NCBI RefSeq assembly: GCF_900104665.1
Contig: NZ_LT629967.1
Span: forward strand, 253,523 to 317,522
Reading direction: 5' to 3'
Length of the DNA stretch: 64,000 nucleotides
Source of the DNA: Traorella massiliensis
Lineage (GTDB): Bacteria > Bacillota_I > Bacilli_A > Erysipelotrichales > Erysipelotrichaceae
The notes under the pieces are model-generated. The model searched no databases. It was not told the DNA's origin and saw only the letters and a list, made by a program, of their open reading frames with translations. Positions 46,566-54,967 of this stretch are shown in pieces. Made by a program: the position numbers and the translations under genes. The first letter of the stretch is position 1, and each line of letters opens with the position of its first letter.

Positions 46566-48317
46566 TTATAAAGCATAGTTTTGCGCTTGGGTCATAAACA
46601 ATTTATAATAAAGACTTTCTTTCTTTTCCATTAAATTTTTATGTGTATCAAAATCACTGATCCTACCGCCATCAATCACTAAAATACGATCACAGAAAAT
46701 AGAAGAGGACATACGATGTGAAATATAGATGGCCATTCTCTCTTTTGCCAATTCATTGAAATTTTCATAAATCTCTGCTTCTGCTATTGGGTCTAACGCA
46801 CTTGTAGGTTCATCCAGAATCAATAAATCTGCCGGTTTTGCTAATGCTCGAGCAATTGCAATTTTTTGATTTTGTCCTCCTGAAAGCTCCACACCCTTTT
46901 CATCATAAGCTTTAGAAAGAATTGATTGCCACTTATTTGGTAATTGTTCAATAACTTCTCCAACTCCGGTATCATAAGAAAGCTCTCTCGCCTTTTCTTC
47001 ATCAATATGAAAAGATATATTATCCTTGATCGTAATCGCAAACATTTTATAATCCTGAAAAACACTGCTGACCATTGACATATAAGAACGATGATCATAT
47101 TCACAAATAGGTACATCATTTATTAAGATCTGTCCTTTTGTTGGTTCATATAAACGACAAATCAATTTTACGATCGTCGTTTTTCCTGCACCATTTAATC
47201 CAACGATAGAAATTTTTTCATTTCTATAAATTGTAAACGTAATATCATCTAATATCAGCTTATCTGTATTTGGGTAAGCAAAACTGACATGATCAAAGGT
47301 AATGCTTCTAATTTCTTTCAATTCTACTTTTCCTTCATGCTGATCTTCTTGAATATCCAATAATTCAAGAAGAGGTTTTACATATTCAATCGAACGCATA
47401 AAATTACTGCTGACTTGAATCATATTTGTGATACAATCTGAAAAACTGATGGCAGCCGATACAGTTAGTGAAAAACTTGAAATATTAGTCATCGTTACAA
47501 TAGTTTTGATTCCTACTAATGCATATACAAAGGCCATTTGCACATAACGCACAATAGAAATAAGTGTCTGATAGAAAGACTGTTCAAGATTAAAAGAAGT
47601 GAAATAACTGGCAACGATTTCCGCAAAGCCATTAAATTTTTTAAATAAGAGATTAAATTGAGAATATAATCTAAAGTCTTTACCATTTTTATCTGAGATG
47701 ATCGTATCCATATAATAACCATATTTATAATTGATCGGTAATAGCTCATGAAAAAACCGGATCTGTGATCTCATGGATAATTTAACTAAAATGATATTCA
47801 AAAGGATGCCAATCAACAATATAGCTACTAAGACTGGATCGAAAGTAAAGATAATAAGTCCAAGCCCTGCCAAGGATAAAATATTTGATATGATTTTAAA
47901 AAATCCATCACACAATAGATAAACGGCACCCATATTATTAATTCCCATTTGTACATTTTTCTTTAATTCCATATAATAAGGATCCTCCAAATATGCAAAT
48001 GGTAAAGACATGATTTTTTCTGAAGTTTTTTGATTGATGATTTCCTGCATAGCTACACGATGAATTTCTAAGAGACGTTTCATCAATTTATTTAGTAAAA
48101 GAAGGATGATTTCTACAACAGCTATTAATGCTACCATCTGATAGGCTCTCTCTAATTGCCCCTTTTCAATACAGCCAATGAGAAGCGAAATGGTATAAGC
48201 GCTGAATATAGTTTGTGCTGATGTTACTAATGAAGAAAACATCATGACATAGAAAAATTTTTTATGTGCCTGATAAGCAAATCTCACAAATCTAGGCAAA
48301 ACATTCTTTTCTTCCAT
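46566..48317 (-). CDS. ABC exporter half-transporter, second subunit
   Basis: The 583-residue protein has an N-terminal six-helix exporter domain and a C-terminal ATPase with Walker A GLNGAGKTT, signature LSGGQNQKIAIARAL and Walker B LLILDEPTSALD. It is probably the partner of the next protein upstream; the two genes overlap by 26 bases and the proteins are similar in length and layout. ATG 48317 follows GGAAGGGG. Substrate unknown; lipids, peptides and drugs are all known for this class. Confidence 0.88.
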   Translation of the reverse strand: MEEKNVLPRFVRFAYQAHKKFFYVMMFSSLVTSAQTIFSAYTISLLIGCIEKGQLERAYQMVALIAVVEIILLLLNKLMKRLLEIHRVAMQEIINQKTSEKIMSLPFAYLEDPYYMELKKNVQMGINNMGAVYLLCDGFFKIISNILSLAGLGLIIFTFDPVLVAILLIGILLNIILVKLSMRSQIRFFHELLPINYKYGYYMDTIISDKNGKDFRLYSQFNLLFKKFNGFAEIVASYFTSFNLEQSFYQTLISIVRYVQMAFVYALVGIKTIVTMTNISSFSLTVSAAISFSDCITNMIQVSSNFMRSIEYVKPLLELLDIQEDQHEGKVELKEIRSITFDHVSFAYPNTDKLILDDITFTIYRNEKISIVGLNGAGKTTIVKLICRLYEPTKGQILINDVPICEYDHRSYMSMVSSVFQDYKMFAITIKDNISFHIDEEKARELSYDTGVGEVIEQLPNKWQSILSKAYDEKGVELSGGQNQKIAIARALAKPADLLILDEPTSALDPIAEAEIYENFNELAKERMAIYISHRMSSSIFCDRILVIDGGRISDFDTHKNLMEKKESLYYKLFMTQAQNYAL

Positions 48318-50118
48318 CTTTCTCAACCCCTTCCTGATAATACTGTCCCTGTACTTCAAACATATGATAATATCCTTTTTTTAAAGCCATCAGTTCTTCA
48401 TGAGTGCCATATTCCTGCAAACCATTTTCATCAAAGAAAGCAATTTTATCACAAAACTTTGTAGATGAAAGACGGTGAGAAATATAAATTGCTGTTTTAT
48501 TTGATACCAGATCGTCAAAAGACTGATAGATATCGGCTTCAGCTAAAGCATCTAGCGCACTTGTTGGCTCATCAAGAATAACAACATTGCCATTCTTATA
48601 TAAAGCACGAGCAATCGCAATCTTCTGTTTTTGTCCTCCGGAAAGATCAACTCCTTCTGGATCAATACTTTTTACTAAAGGTGTATCATAACCTGATGGT
48701 AAACTTTCTATTTTTTCTTTCAAACCTACCCGGTTTAAACACATCTTTCCTCTCTTTTTTGATGACTCATCTATATCATTACCAATTACATTTTCAAGAA
48801 TCGTACCCGCATAAATTTCAAAATCCTGAAATACAGCACTAAACATCTTATAATATTCCTGTTTACAAAATTCTTTCATACTTATACCATTTATAAGTAT
48901 TTCACCACTCTCTGGTTCAAATAAACCGCAAATCAGTTTCACGATCGTTGTTTTTCCTGCACCATTTGTTCCAACAATGGCTAATTTCTCTTTAGCGTGG
49001 ATCTTAAAATTAAAATCTTTAAGAATATATCTTTCAGTATTCGGATAACGGAAGCTTACATTTTTAAATTCTATTTCAATTGGTATTTCTTCATCTAATG
49101 CATTTCTTCCTTGATCTTCACTATAATAGCTTTGATCTGTAATCATTTCAAAATAAGTACTGCTTAATTTTAGATCAGTCAGCATGATTGAAAGATTTTC
49201 TGAAAAAGTACGCATGATTGTTGTAAAACCAACAACTGCTGAGAGATATAGCGATACAGAAGCCAGATCAAGTCTGCCATTAAAAAATCCCTGCACGATC
49301 AAATAATACGAAAGAACATCTTGAATCAAAAGCACTGCCAACTCCATAAGCCCAATTCTTAATTTTTTATCTTCAATTTCACGAATGACTCGAATATATT
49401 GTTTTGATTTATCCTGATAAATTTTAAGAAGAGGAAATTTAAGTTCAAAAACACGTATATCTTTACCATAAGTAAAATCAGAACATGTATTATTGAAATA
49501 ATGAGATTGACGAAAAGCCTTTGCTTTATCATCTTCCCTTAAATGTGCATAATTAGAAATTGAACGATTGATCCAGGTAATCATAACAGTTGCCAATACA
49601 CAGATGATACCGATCCAGATACTAAATTGGCTGATCAAGATAAAGAAAATTATGATACTTATAAAATCAGCTGCCAGTATGCCTAACATATGATACACAT
49701 GCTGGAAACCAACGCCATCACTTTCTAAAGCTTGAAACCCTACATTTACATGGTCTTGAAAACGAGAATCTTCGATATATTTATAATCAACATCATGATA
49801 AAACATTGCACAACGATTAAATTCATTCTGTCTTAAACGAATATACTTACTTTCAGCATATCCTCCTACCATTGTCTTTACCGAGAAACATACTACGCTT
49901 GTTACAGTTAGTACAATAACTCTCATGATCAATTCCTGCTGATCTTTAGACCCCTGAATAACATCAATGATCAGTTTCGCATAAAAAACGGAAATAATAG
50001 GAATCATCCCTCCAAAAAGAGCACTTATTACATAACATATATATAAATATCTCATATTTGCTTCTTTAATCAATTTAAGCTGTTTTTTTAATGCTGATAA
50101 GATATTGAATTTTTCCAT
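48292..50118 (-). CDS. ABC exporter half-transporter, first subunit
   Basis: The 608-residue protein has six helices (first near ICYVISALFGGMIPIISVFY) and an ATPase with Walker A GTNGAGKTT, signature LSGGQKQKIAIARAL and Walker B VVILDEPTSALD. With the adjacent subunit it likely forms a heterodimeric exporter. Upstream lies an unusual inverted repeat with ACAGTTGA/TCAACTGT that may control both genes. No peptide-modification gene is adjacent. Confidence 0.88.
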   Translation of the reverse strand: MEKFNILSALKKQLKLIKEANMRYLYICYVISALFGGMIPIISVFYAKLIIDVIQGSKDQQELIMRVIVLTVTSVVCFSVKTMVGGYAESKYIRLRQNEFNRCAMFYHDVDYKYIEDSRFQDHVNVGFQALESDGVGFQHVYHMLGILAADFISIIIFFILISQFSIWIGIICVLATVMITWINRSISNYAHLREDDKAKAFRQSHYFNNTCSDFTYGKDIRVFELKFPLLKIYQDKSKQYIRVIREIEDKKLRIGLMELAVLLIQDVLSYYLIVQGFFNGRLDLASVSLYLSAVVGFTTIMRTFSENLSIMLTDLKLSSTYFEMITDQSYYSEDQGRNALDEEIPIEIEFKNVSFRYPNTERYILKDFNFKIHAKEKLAIVGTNGAGKTTIVKLICGLFEPESGEILINGISMKEFCKQEYYKMFSAVFQDFEIYAGTILENVIGNDIDESSKKRGKMCLNRVGLKEKIESLPSGYDTPLVKSIDPEGVDLSGGQKQKIAIARALYKNGNVVILDEPTSALDALAEADIYQSFDDLVSNKTAIYISHRLSSTKFCDKIAFFDENGLQEYGTHEELMALKKGYYHMFEVQGQYYQEGVEKDGRKECFA

Positions 50119-50178
50119 CGTAATTCCCTTCTTTCTGTCCTCATTTTAAATTCCATATAGATAAAAGTAAATAACTTC

Positions 50179-50221
50179 ACAGTTGAACCAGCCAACTTAC
50201 GGTTGTTTTAAGCTCAACTGT
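50179..50221 (-). promoter_or_regulatory. Inverted repeat upstream of the ABC exporter
   Basis: ACAGTTGA (50179-50186) and TCAACTGT (50214-50221) are perfect inverted repeats enclosing CCAAC and GTTG; GGTTGTTTT occurs twice nearby. It may be a repressor operator or a leader hairpin, about 60-100 bp before the exporter start. Confidence 0.45.
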
Positions 50222-50319
50222 TGGTTGTTTTGATATTTTTTATAGTATTTTGATTTATTTCCATATCTTTACATCTTTTCATGAATCCTTTATTATAGAT
50301 GTATAGTGGAGGATAATAA

Positions 50320-50778
50320 ATGTCAGATTATATCATGGATCTACGGAAAATAGTTGGGCATCGTCCACTGCTTCAAGTAGGAGCAAGTGTCATCGTAGAA
50401 GATGAAGACAATCGCATTTTGCTTCAATTAAGAAGGGATAATCATTGCTGGGGATATCCCGGTGGCTCTGTTGAGCTAGATGAAGAGGTGGAAAACGCTG
50501 CCAAAAGAGAACTTTTTGAAGAAACTGGTCTGATTGCACATGACTTAGAACTTTTTGGCGTTTTCAGTGGAAAAGATCTGCATTATATTTATCCAAATGG
50601 CGATGAAGTGTCAAATATTGATATCGTATTCTTATGTAAACATTATTCAGGTACGCTTACACCTCAAAAAGATGAAGTTGATGATCTACAATTCTTTTCA
50701 ATCGAAACTATTCCTGATAATATTTCTCCACCAGTAAAAAAACAGATCCAATTATGGATCGATATGCATCAAAAGTAA
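50320..50778 (+). CDS. NUDIX hydrolase
   Basis: The 152-residue protein has a complete Nudix box, GGSVELDEEVENAAKRELFEETGL, with the REx2EExG metal ligands (RELFEETG). The family hydrolyses nucleoside diphosphates linked to another group; the substrate here is unknown. ATG 50320 follows GGAGGATAATAA. Confidence 0.9.
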   Translation: MSDYIMDLRKIVGHRPLLQVGASVIVEDEDNRILLQLRRDNHCWGYPGGSVELDEEVENAAKRELFEETGLIAHDLELFGVFSGKDLHYIYPNGDEVSNIDIVFLCKHYSGTLTPQKDEVDDLQFFSIETIPDNISPPVKKQIQLWIDMHQK

Positions 50779-50851
50779 ACTTCTTCATTACATCATAAAT
50801 TATTCTATGATCAATGCCTACGATAGAAATACAAGAATGGAGGTTAACATT

Positions 50852-51040
50852 ATGACATGGAAGATGATACTCGATATGATCGTTCACATATTGATGCTTT
50901 GGGTATGTATTGATTTTGTGAAAAATAGATTTAAAAATCTAACAAAAACAAGAAAGATGATATCAATTCCATTATATTTATTTCTAGCTATATGGGCTGT
51001 ATATCGTTTAATTATTGATGTAATTGAAATCATAAAATAA
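50852..51040 (+). CDS. Small two-helix membrane protein
   Basis: The 62-residue protein has two hydrophobic segments (near residues 5-20 and 38-58) separated by a basic loop (KNRFKNLTKTRK). ATG 50852 follows TGGAGGTTAACATT; an earlier ATG lacks a site. It follows the NUDIX gene by about 75 bp. Function is unknown. Confidence 0.6.
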   Translation: MTWKMILDMIVHILMLWVCIDFVKNRFKNLTKTRKMISIPLYLFLAIWAVYRLIIDVIEIIK

Positions 51041-51083
51041 ATAGATCATAACTTATTATTTTGAGTATGATCCTCTTACAAAT

Positions 51084-51135
51084 AAAAAGCATGATATCCG
51101 ATTTCATATCCATATCAGATATCATACTTTTTTTA
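51084..51135. terminator. Bidirectional terminator
   Basis: AAAAAGCATGATATCCGAT and ATCAGATATCATACTTTTTT pair with few mismatches between convergent genes, with A and T runs on the two sides. Confidence 0.8.
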
Positions 51136-51585
51136 TTCACTATATTCGTAATAATAATCATACTGAATCAATAATCTTTCTAATATATAATCCATATAGT
51201 CTGCGTCCTGTTCATCATTAGGAACAAAGTTTTCTCCATTTACGCTCATGGATGTTTCATTGACTAAAACGATCACTTCTTCACAAGAACCGCAATAATC
51301 ATTCCCATTAAAAGTTATCTTATAAATCCAATCTCCTTCAAATGGATCATCTGTCACTACTAAATTATTAGAAATGGAAGCAAAAATATCGATTGTTGAG
51401 AACCCATCTGCTCTTGTCACAAAAACATCTTCCTCTTTTTGTGCAGACTCTATTTTATAACACAGGGCATCGTAAAATAAAGATTCATCCATTTTCTTTG
51501 GACTTTGACGTTGAAGTAAAGCAAAAGCTATACATCCAATGACTACAATTGCCCCTATTCCAATTAAAACAATTTTTTTCTTCAT
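51133..51585 (-). CDS. Membrane-anchored protein of unknown function, tandem copy 2
   Basis: The 150-residue protein has an N-terminal membrane helix (about 5-22, IVLIGIGAIVVIGCIAFALL) and a small extracytoplasmic domain with DWIYKITFN, VIVLVNETSMSVNG and a Tyr-rich tail. It aligns with the protein encoded just upstream (EWIYRITYN, VVLLSEDSLSVDG), so the pair arose by duplication. ATG 51585 follows CAGGTGATATT. Function is unknown. Confidence 0.65.
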   Translation of the reverse strand: MKKKIVLIGIGAIVVIGCIAFALLQRQSPKKMDESLFYDALCYKIESAQKEEDVFVTRADGFSTIDIFASISNNLVVTDDPFEGDWIYKITFNGNDYCGSCEEVIVLVNETSMSVNGENFVPNDEQDADYMDYILERLLIQYDYYYEYSE

Positions 51586-51589
51586 AATA

Positions 51590-52057
51590 TCACCTGACAT
51601 CCACTTTATATTCTTCAAGCTTTTCATATAAATGAGCAATCTGATCAAATATGAGCTGATAATACTCTTCAGGATCATCAACATCTGCAACATATTTGAT
51701 ACCATCTACGCTTAATGAATCTTCACTTAACAAGACAACAGCTCCATCAATATCTTTATTATAAGTAATTCGATAAATCCACTCTTCATCTGCCGGCTCA
51801 TTTGTTTCCACAAAGTCTAAACCATAAAAATAATGGTTTAAAGGACTTCCTGCTGCAGAATATGCTCTAATATATCGTTCATCTTTTTCCAGGATATATT
51901 CAAATTTGACTTCATTTGAAGTCATTTGGCCTCCTGCATCAGGATCATTAAAAATCGTTCCCTCTTCTACCGGCTGGTTCTTGATGAAATTTATAAATCC
52001 CCAAGCACCAATCACTATCAGACAGCCACCTAAAAGAATGAGTATTTTTTTCATCAT
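51590..52057 (-). CDS. Membrane-anchored protein of unknown function, tandem copy 1
   Basis: The 155-residue protein has an N-terminal helix (about 5-23, ILILLGGCLIVIGAWGFINF) and a soluble domain related to its neighbour (EWIYRITYNKD, VVLLSEDSLSVDG, and a C-terminal helix). A cysteine in LLGGCL could be a lipobox, but spacing and context also fit a plain anchor. The gene is followed four bases later by copy 2, and AGGTGATAAT precedes its ATG. Confidence 0.65.
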   Translation of the reverse strand: MMKKILILLGGCLIVIGAWGFINFIKNQPVEEGTIFNDPDAGGQMTSNEVKFEYILEKDERYIRAYSAAGSPLNHYFYGLDFVETNEPADEEWIYRITYNKDIDGAVVLLSEDSLSVDGIKYVADVDDPEEYYQLIFDQIAHLYEKLEEYKVDVR

Positions 52058-52202
52058 ATTATCACCTTCTCCCCTTTTCTCATTATTATGATAATGACTA
52101 TATTACACTTATATATTATCTTATTTTACTTTTTGTACTAGCCTTATTTTTTACATTTTTCTATGTTATAATAACTATGTTAGGATTCATTATAAATACA
52201 AA

Positions 52203-52223
52203 AGCTGTGCACTTTGCACAGCT
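52203..52223 (-). terminator. miaA terminator
   Basis: AGCTGTGC and GCACAGCT form a perfect 8-bp stem overlapping the miaA stop, followed by TTTTG on the minus strand. Confidence 0.8.
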
Positions 52224-53130
52224 AGTTTTTTATCCATTTCTCAATGTCTTTGAATATTTTTTCTTTATAATGTTCTTCTTCAATATTGTACCAATGTACT
52301 TTCATCTGATGATTGAACCAAGTATATTGTCTTTTCGCAAAATTGCGAGAATTTTTTTTGATTCGTTCTACTGTTTCTTCAAGTGAACTTTGATTCTCAA
52401 AATAGTTCTTCCATTCTTTATAACCGATTCCTTGTAAGCTTTGAAGCTGCCAGTCAGACTCATCATGAATCAAAGTCTTCACTTCTTCTAAAAGACCTTC
52501 TTCCATCATCTGATCAACTCTTTTATTGATACGCTCATAAAGTGTTTCACGTGATGCCGTTAAGCCAATTACATATGCATCATAGATAGGCTGATGTTTT
52601 TGAGCTTCTTCTTTTTCACTTTTTTTGTTTCCTAAATGAGCTCGCATCAACGCTCTTTCAACTCGCTTACGATTATTTCTATGAATCGTTTCGCATGATT
52701 TAGGATCTACCACTTTCAACATTCCATAGCATTCATCATTGCTTCTGGAGCGTAAGAAAACTTTAAATTCTTCATCCTCTTCTTCATCTGCAAATTCATA
52801 ATCATAATATAATGATTTAATATATAATCCTGTTCCTCCGCAAATGATCGCTACTTTGTTTTGAGCGCTGATTTGTTCAATATATTTTCTGGCTTCACTT
52901 TGAAATACTTTGACATTGAACTCATCTTTATAAGAAAAACAATCAATCATATGATGAACGATACCTTGCATTTCTTCAGGTTTAATTTTTGCGGTACCAA
53001 TTGTCATCTCTTTATACACTTGCATAGAATCACCACTGATGATTTCACTATCATATTTTTTTGCCAGTTCAAGACTTAAACTTGTTTTTCCTACCCCTGT
53101 TGGTCCTACCAGAATGATTATTTTTTTCAT
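52222..53130 (-). CDS. miaA: tRNA dimethylallyltransferase
   Basis: The 302-residue enzyme adds a dimethylallyl group to A37 of tRNAs reading U-starting codons. The P-loop GPTGVGKTSLS, SGDSMQVYKEMTIGTAKI, CGGTGLYIKSLYYD, and RYTWFNHQ near the end are all present. It follows mutL by ten bases and is the last gene of mutS-mutL-miaA. Confidence 0.96.
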   Translation of the reverse strand: MKKIIILVGPTGVGKTSLSLELAKKYDSEIISGDSMQVYKEMTIGTAKIKPEEMQGIVHHMIDCFSYKDEFNVKVFQSEARKYIEQISAQNKVAIICGGTGLYIKSLYYDYEFADEEEDEEFKVFLRSRSNDECYGMLKVVDPKSCETIHRNNRKRVERALMRAHLGNKKSEKEEAQKHQPIYDAYVIGLTASRETLYERINKRVDQMMEEGLLEEVKTLIHDESDWQLQSLQGIGYKEWKNYFENQSSLEETVERIKKNSRNFAKRQYTWFNHQMKVHWYNIEEEHYKEKIFKDIEKWIKN

Positions 53131-53140
53131 ATTGTCTCCT

Positions 53141-54958
53141 TTAACGGCTAAATTCTTTGATCAGTTGTTCATCGGTGATACAAATCATCGTTGGACGGCC
53201 ATGCGGACAAGAGAATGGCTGCTCACATTTTCTTAGATCTTCTACGACTTGTTTCATTTCCTCCATATTGAGTTTTCGATTAAAACGGATACTGGAATGA
53301 CAAGCCAATGACGCAAGGGCTGCCTTACGTAAGCTTTCTGCCTGAATCTGCTGATTTTTCTGATAATAGTCAAAAATATCCAGCATAAATTTAGTAATAT
53401 CCGTATCTTTGAGCCATATTGGGATTTCACGCAATATCAAAGCATCTTCACCAAAGCATTCACATCTTAGCTGCATATGTGCAAGCATCCTGTTAATATC
53501 TTCTAATTGAACAAGAATAGCTGGCGATACCTTGATTACTTCCGGTATTAAAAGTGTTTGCATATCACATGGCTTGAAGATGTTGTTTCGTAATACTTCA
53601 TAGTGATATTTTTCTTGTGCTGCATGCTGATCGATGATATATAAACCTTTATCTCCTTGTGCAAGTATATAGTTGCCATGGAACTGTCCAATAACGCTAA
53701 GATTTGGGAAAGATGGATTTACTGCAGGTTGCACTGTTTCTGTAAAGTCCATGCTTTTTTCTTCTTTAGGTTGTGATACCTCAATATTATCATTTGTTAC
53801 TTCTTCTTGCACATCATTTATCTTTTCTTCTTCATGTGCTTTTTCCACTGTACTTTGATATCCTGCGAAGCTTTCATGTACTTCCTGATGAAGTGATACT
53901 TCATTTGGATAAATATCAAAAGTCGGCATTTCTACCTTGATTTTCTCTCTTACAGGCTGCATTTCTGGAACCTGCAGTTTATTTTTCAATGCATTTTGAA
54001 TCGTTGTATAAACAAGATTTTCCAGCTGCTTTTCTTTTGAAAGACGAACTTCCCATTTTGAAGGATGAACATTAACATCTAAAAGCTGGGCGTCCATCGT
54101 TACATTTAAGACAACGATCGGATAACGATCAGATGGCATATAAGCATGATACGCATCTTGTATTGCCTTATAGATTCGGGGGTGCCGTACCATACGCTGA
54201 TTGATATAAACATACATATAATATTTAGTAGCACGATTGATATTGGGCTGGATCGCATATCCTTCAATCGTATAGTCATCATCTTTTCCATAAATAGGAA
54301 TGGCTCCCTTAGCTGTTTCCCTGCCAAAAATCTGAAAGATCACTTCCTGTAGATTTCCTTTTCCTCCGGTTTTAAATGTTTCGATTTGATTATGTGTCAG
54401 AAGGAAAGAAATATTAGGATATCCTAACGCAAATTTCTGAATGACATCACTGATCAGTGAAAATTCATATTGTGTCGTCTTTAAATGTTTATAACGGGCC
54501 GGAGTTTTCGCAAATAGATTTTCAATATCGATCTGCGTTCCTTTTGGTGTTGCATATTTTTTATAAGTGACTCTTTCTCCATAAAAGACTTGGATCATCG
54601 TAGATTCATTACCATTATTTGTCTTCATGGTAACCTCACTGACAGAAGCAATCGAAGGAATCGCTTCTCCACGAAATCCCAATGAATGTATATTCCACAA
54701 ATCACTTTCTTCCCTGATTTTACTTGTCGCATGACGTTCAAAAGCCATAGCAGCATCTTCATGATCCATGCCGTCACCATCATCAATGATCGTAATTTTA
54801 GAAAGTCCGCCATCCATAATATGTACTTCAATATGTGTCGCATGAGCATCAATAGAGTTTTCTACACATTCCTTAACGATCCCCATCGGTCTTTCAACGA
54901 CCTCTCCGGCAGCGATCATATTCGTAATATGTTTACTTAATTGTCTTATTTTGGCCAT
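53141..54958 (-). CDS. mutL: DNA mismatch repair protein MutL
   Basis: The 605-residue protein has a GHKL ATPase N-terminus (IAAGEVVERPMGIVKECVENS, IIDDGDGM, HSLGFRGEAIPSI), a variable linker around 360-415 and a C-terminal endonuclease/dimerisation domain with DQHAAQEKYHYE, the metal-binding motif of nicking MutL proteins. It overlaps neither neighbour, with ten bases to mutS and miaA. Confidence 0.96.
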   Translation of the reverse strand: MAKIRQLSKHITNMIAAGEVVERPMGIVKECVENSIDAHATHIEVHIMDGGLSKITIIDDGDGMDHEDAAMAFERHATSKIREESDLWNIHSLGFRGEAIPSIASVSEVTMKTNNGNESTMIQVFYGERVTYKKYATPKGTQIDIENLFAKTPARYKHLKTTQYEFSLISDVIQKFALGYPNISFLLTHNQIETFKTGGKGNLQEVIFQIFGRETAKGAIPIYGKDDDYTIEGYAIQPNINRATKYYMYVYINQRMVRHPRIYKAIQDAYHAYMPSDRYPIVVLNVTMDAQLLDVNVHPSKWEVRLSKEKQLENLVYTTIQNALKNKLQVPEMQPVREKIKVEMPTFDIYPNEVSLHQEVHESFAGYQSTVEKAHEEEKINDVQEEVTNDNIEVSQPKEEKSMDFTETVQPAVNPSFPNLSVIGQFHGNYILAQGDKGLYIIDQHAAQEKYHYEVLRNNIFKPCDMQTLLIPEVIKVSPAILVQLEDINRMLAHMQLRCECFGEDALILREIPIWLKDTDITKFMLDIFDYYQKNQQIQAESLRKAALASLACHSSIRFNRKLNMEEMKQVVEDLRKCEQPFSCPHGRPTMICITDEQLIKEFSR

Positions 54959-54967
54959 AGGACCTCC

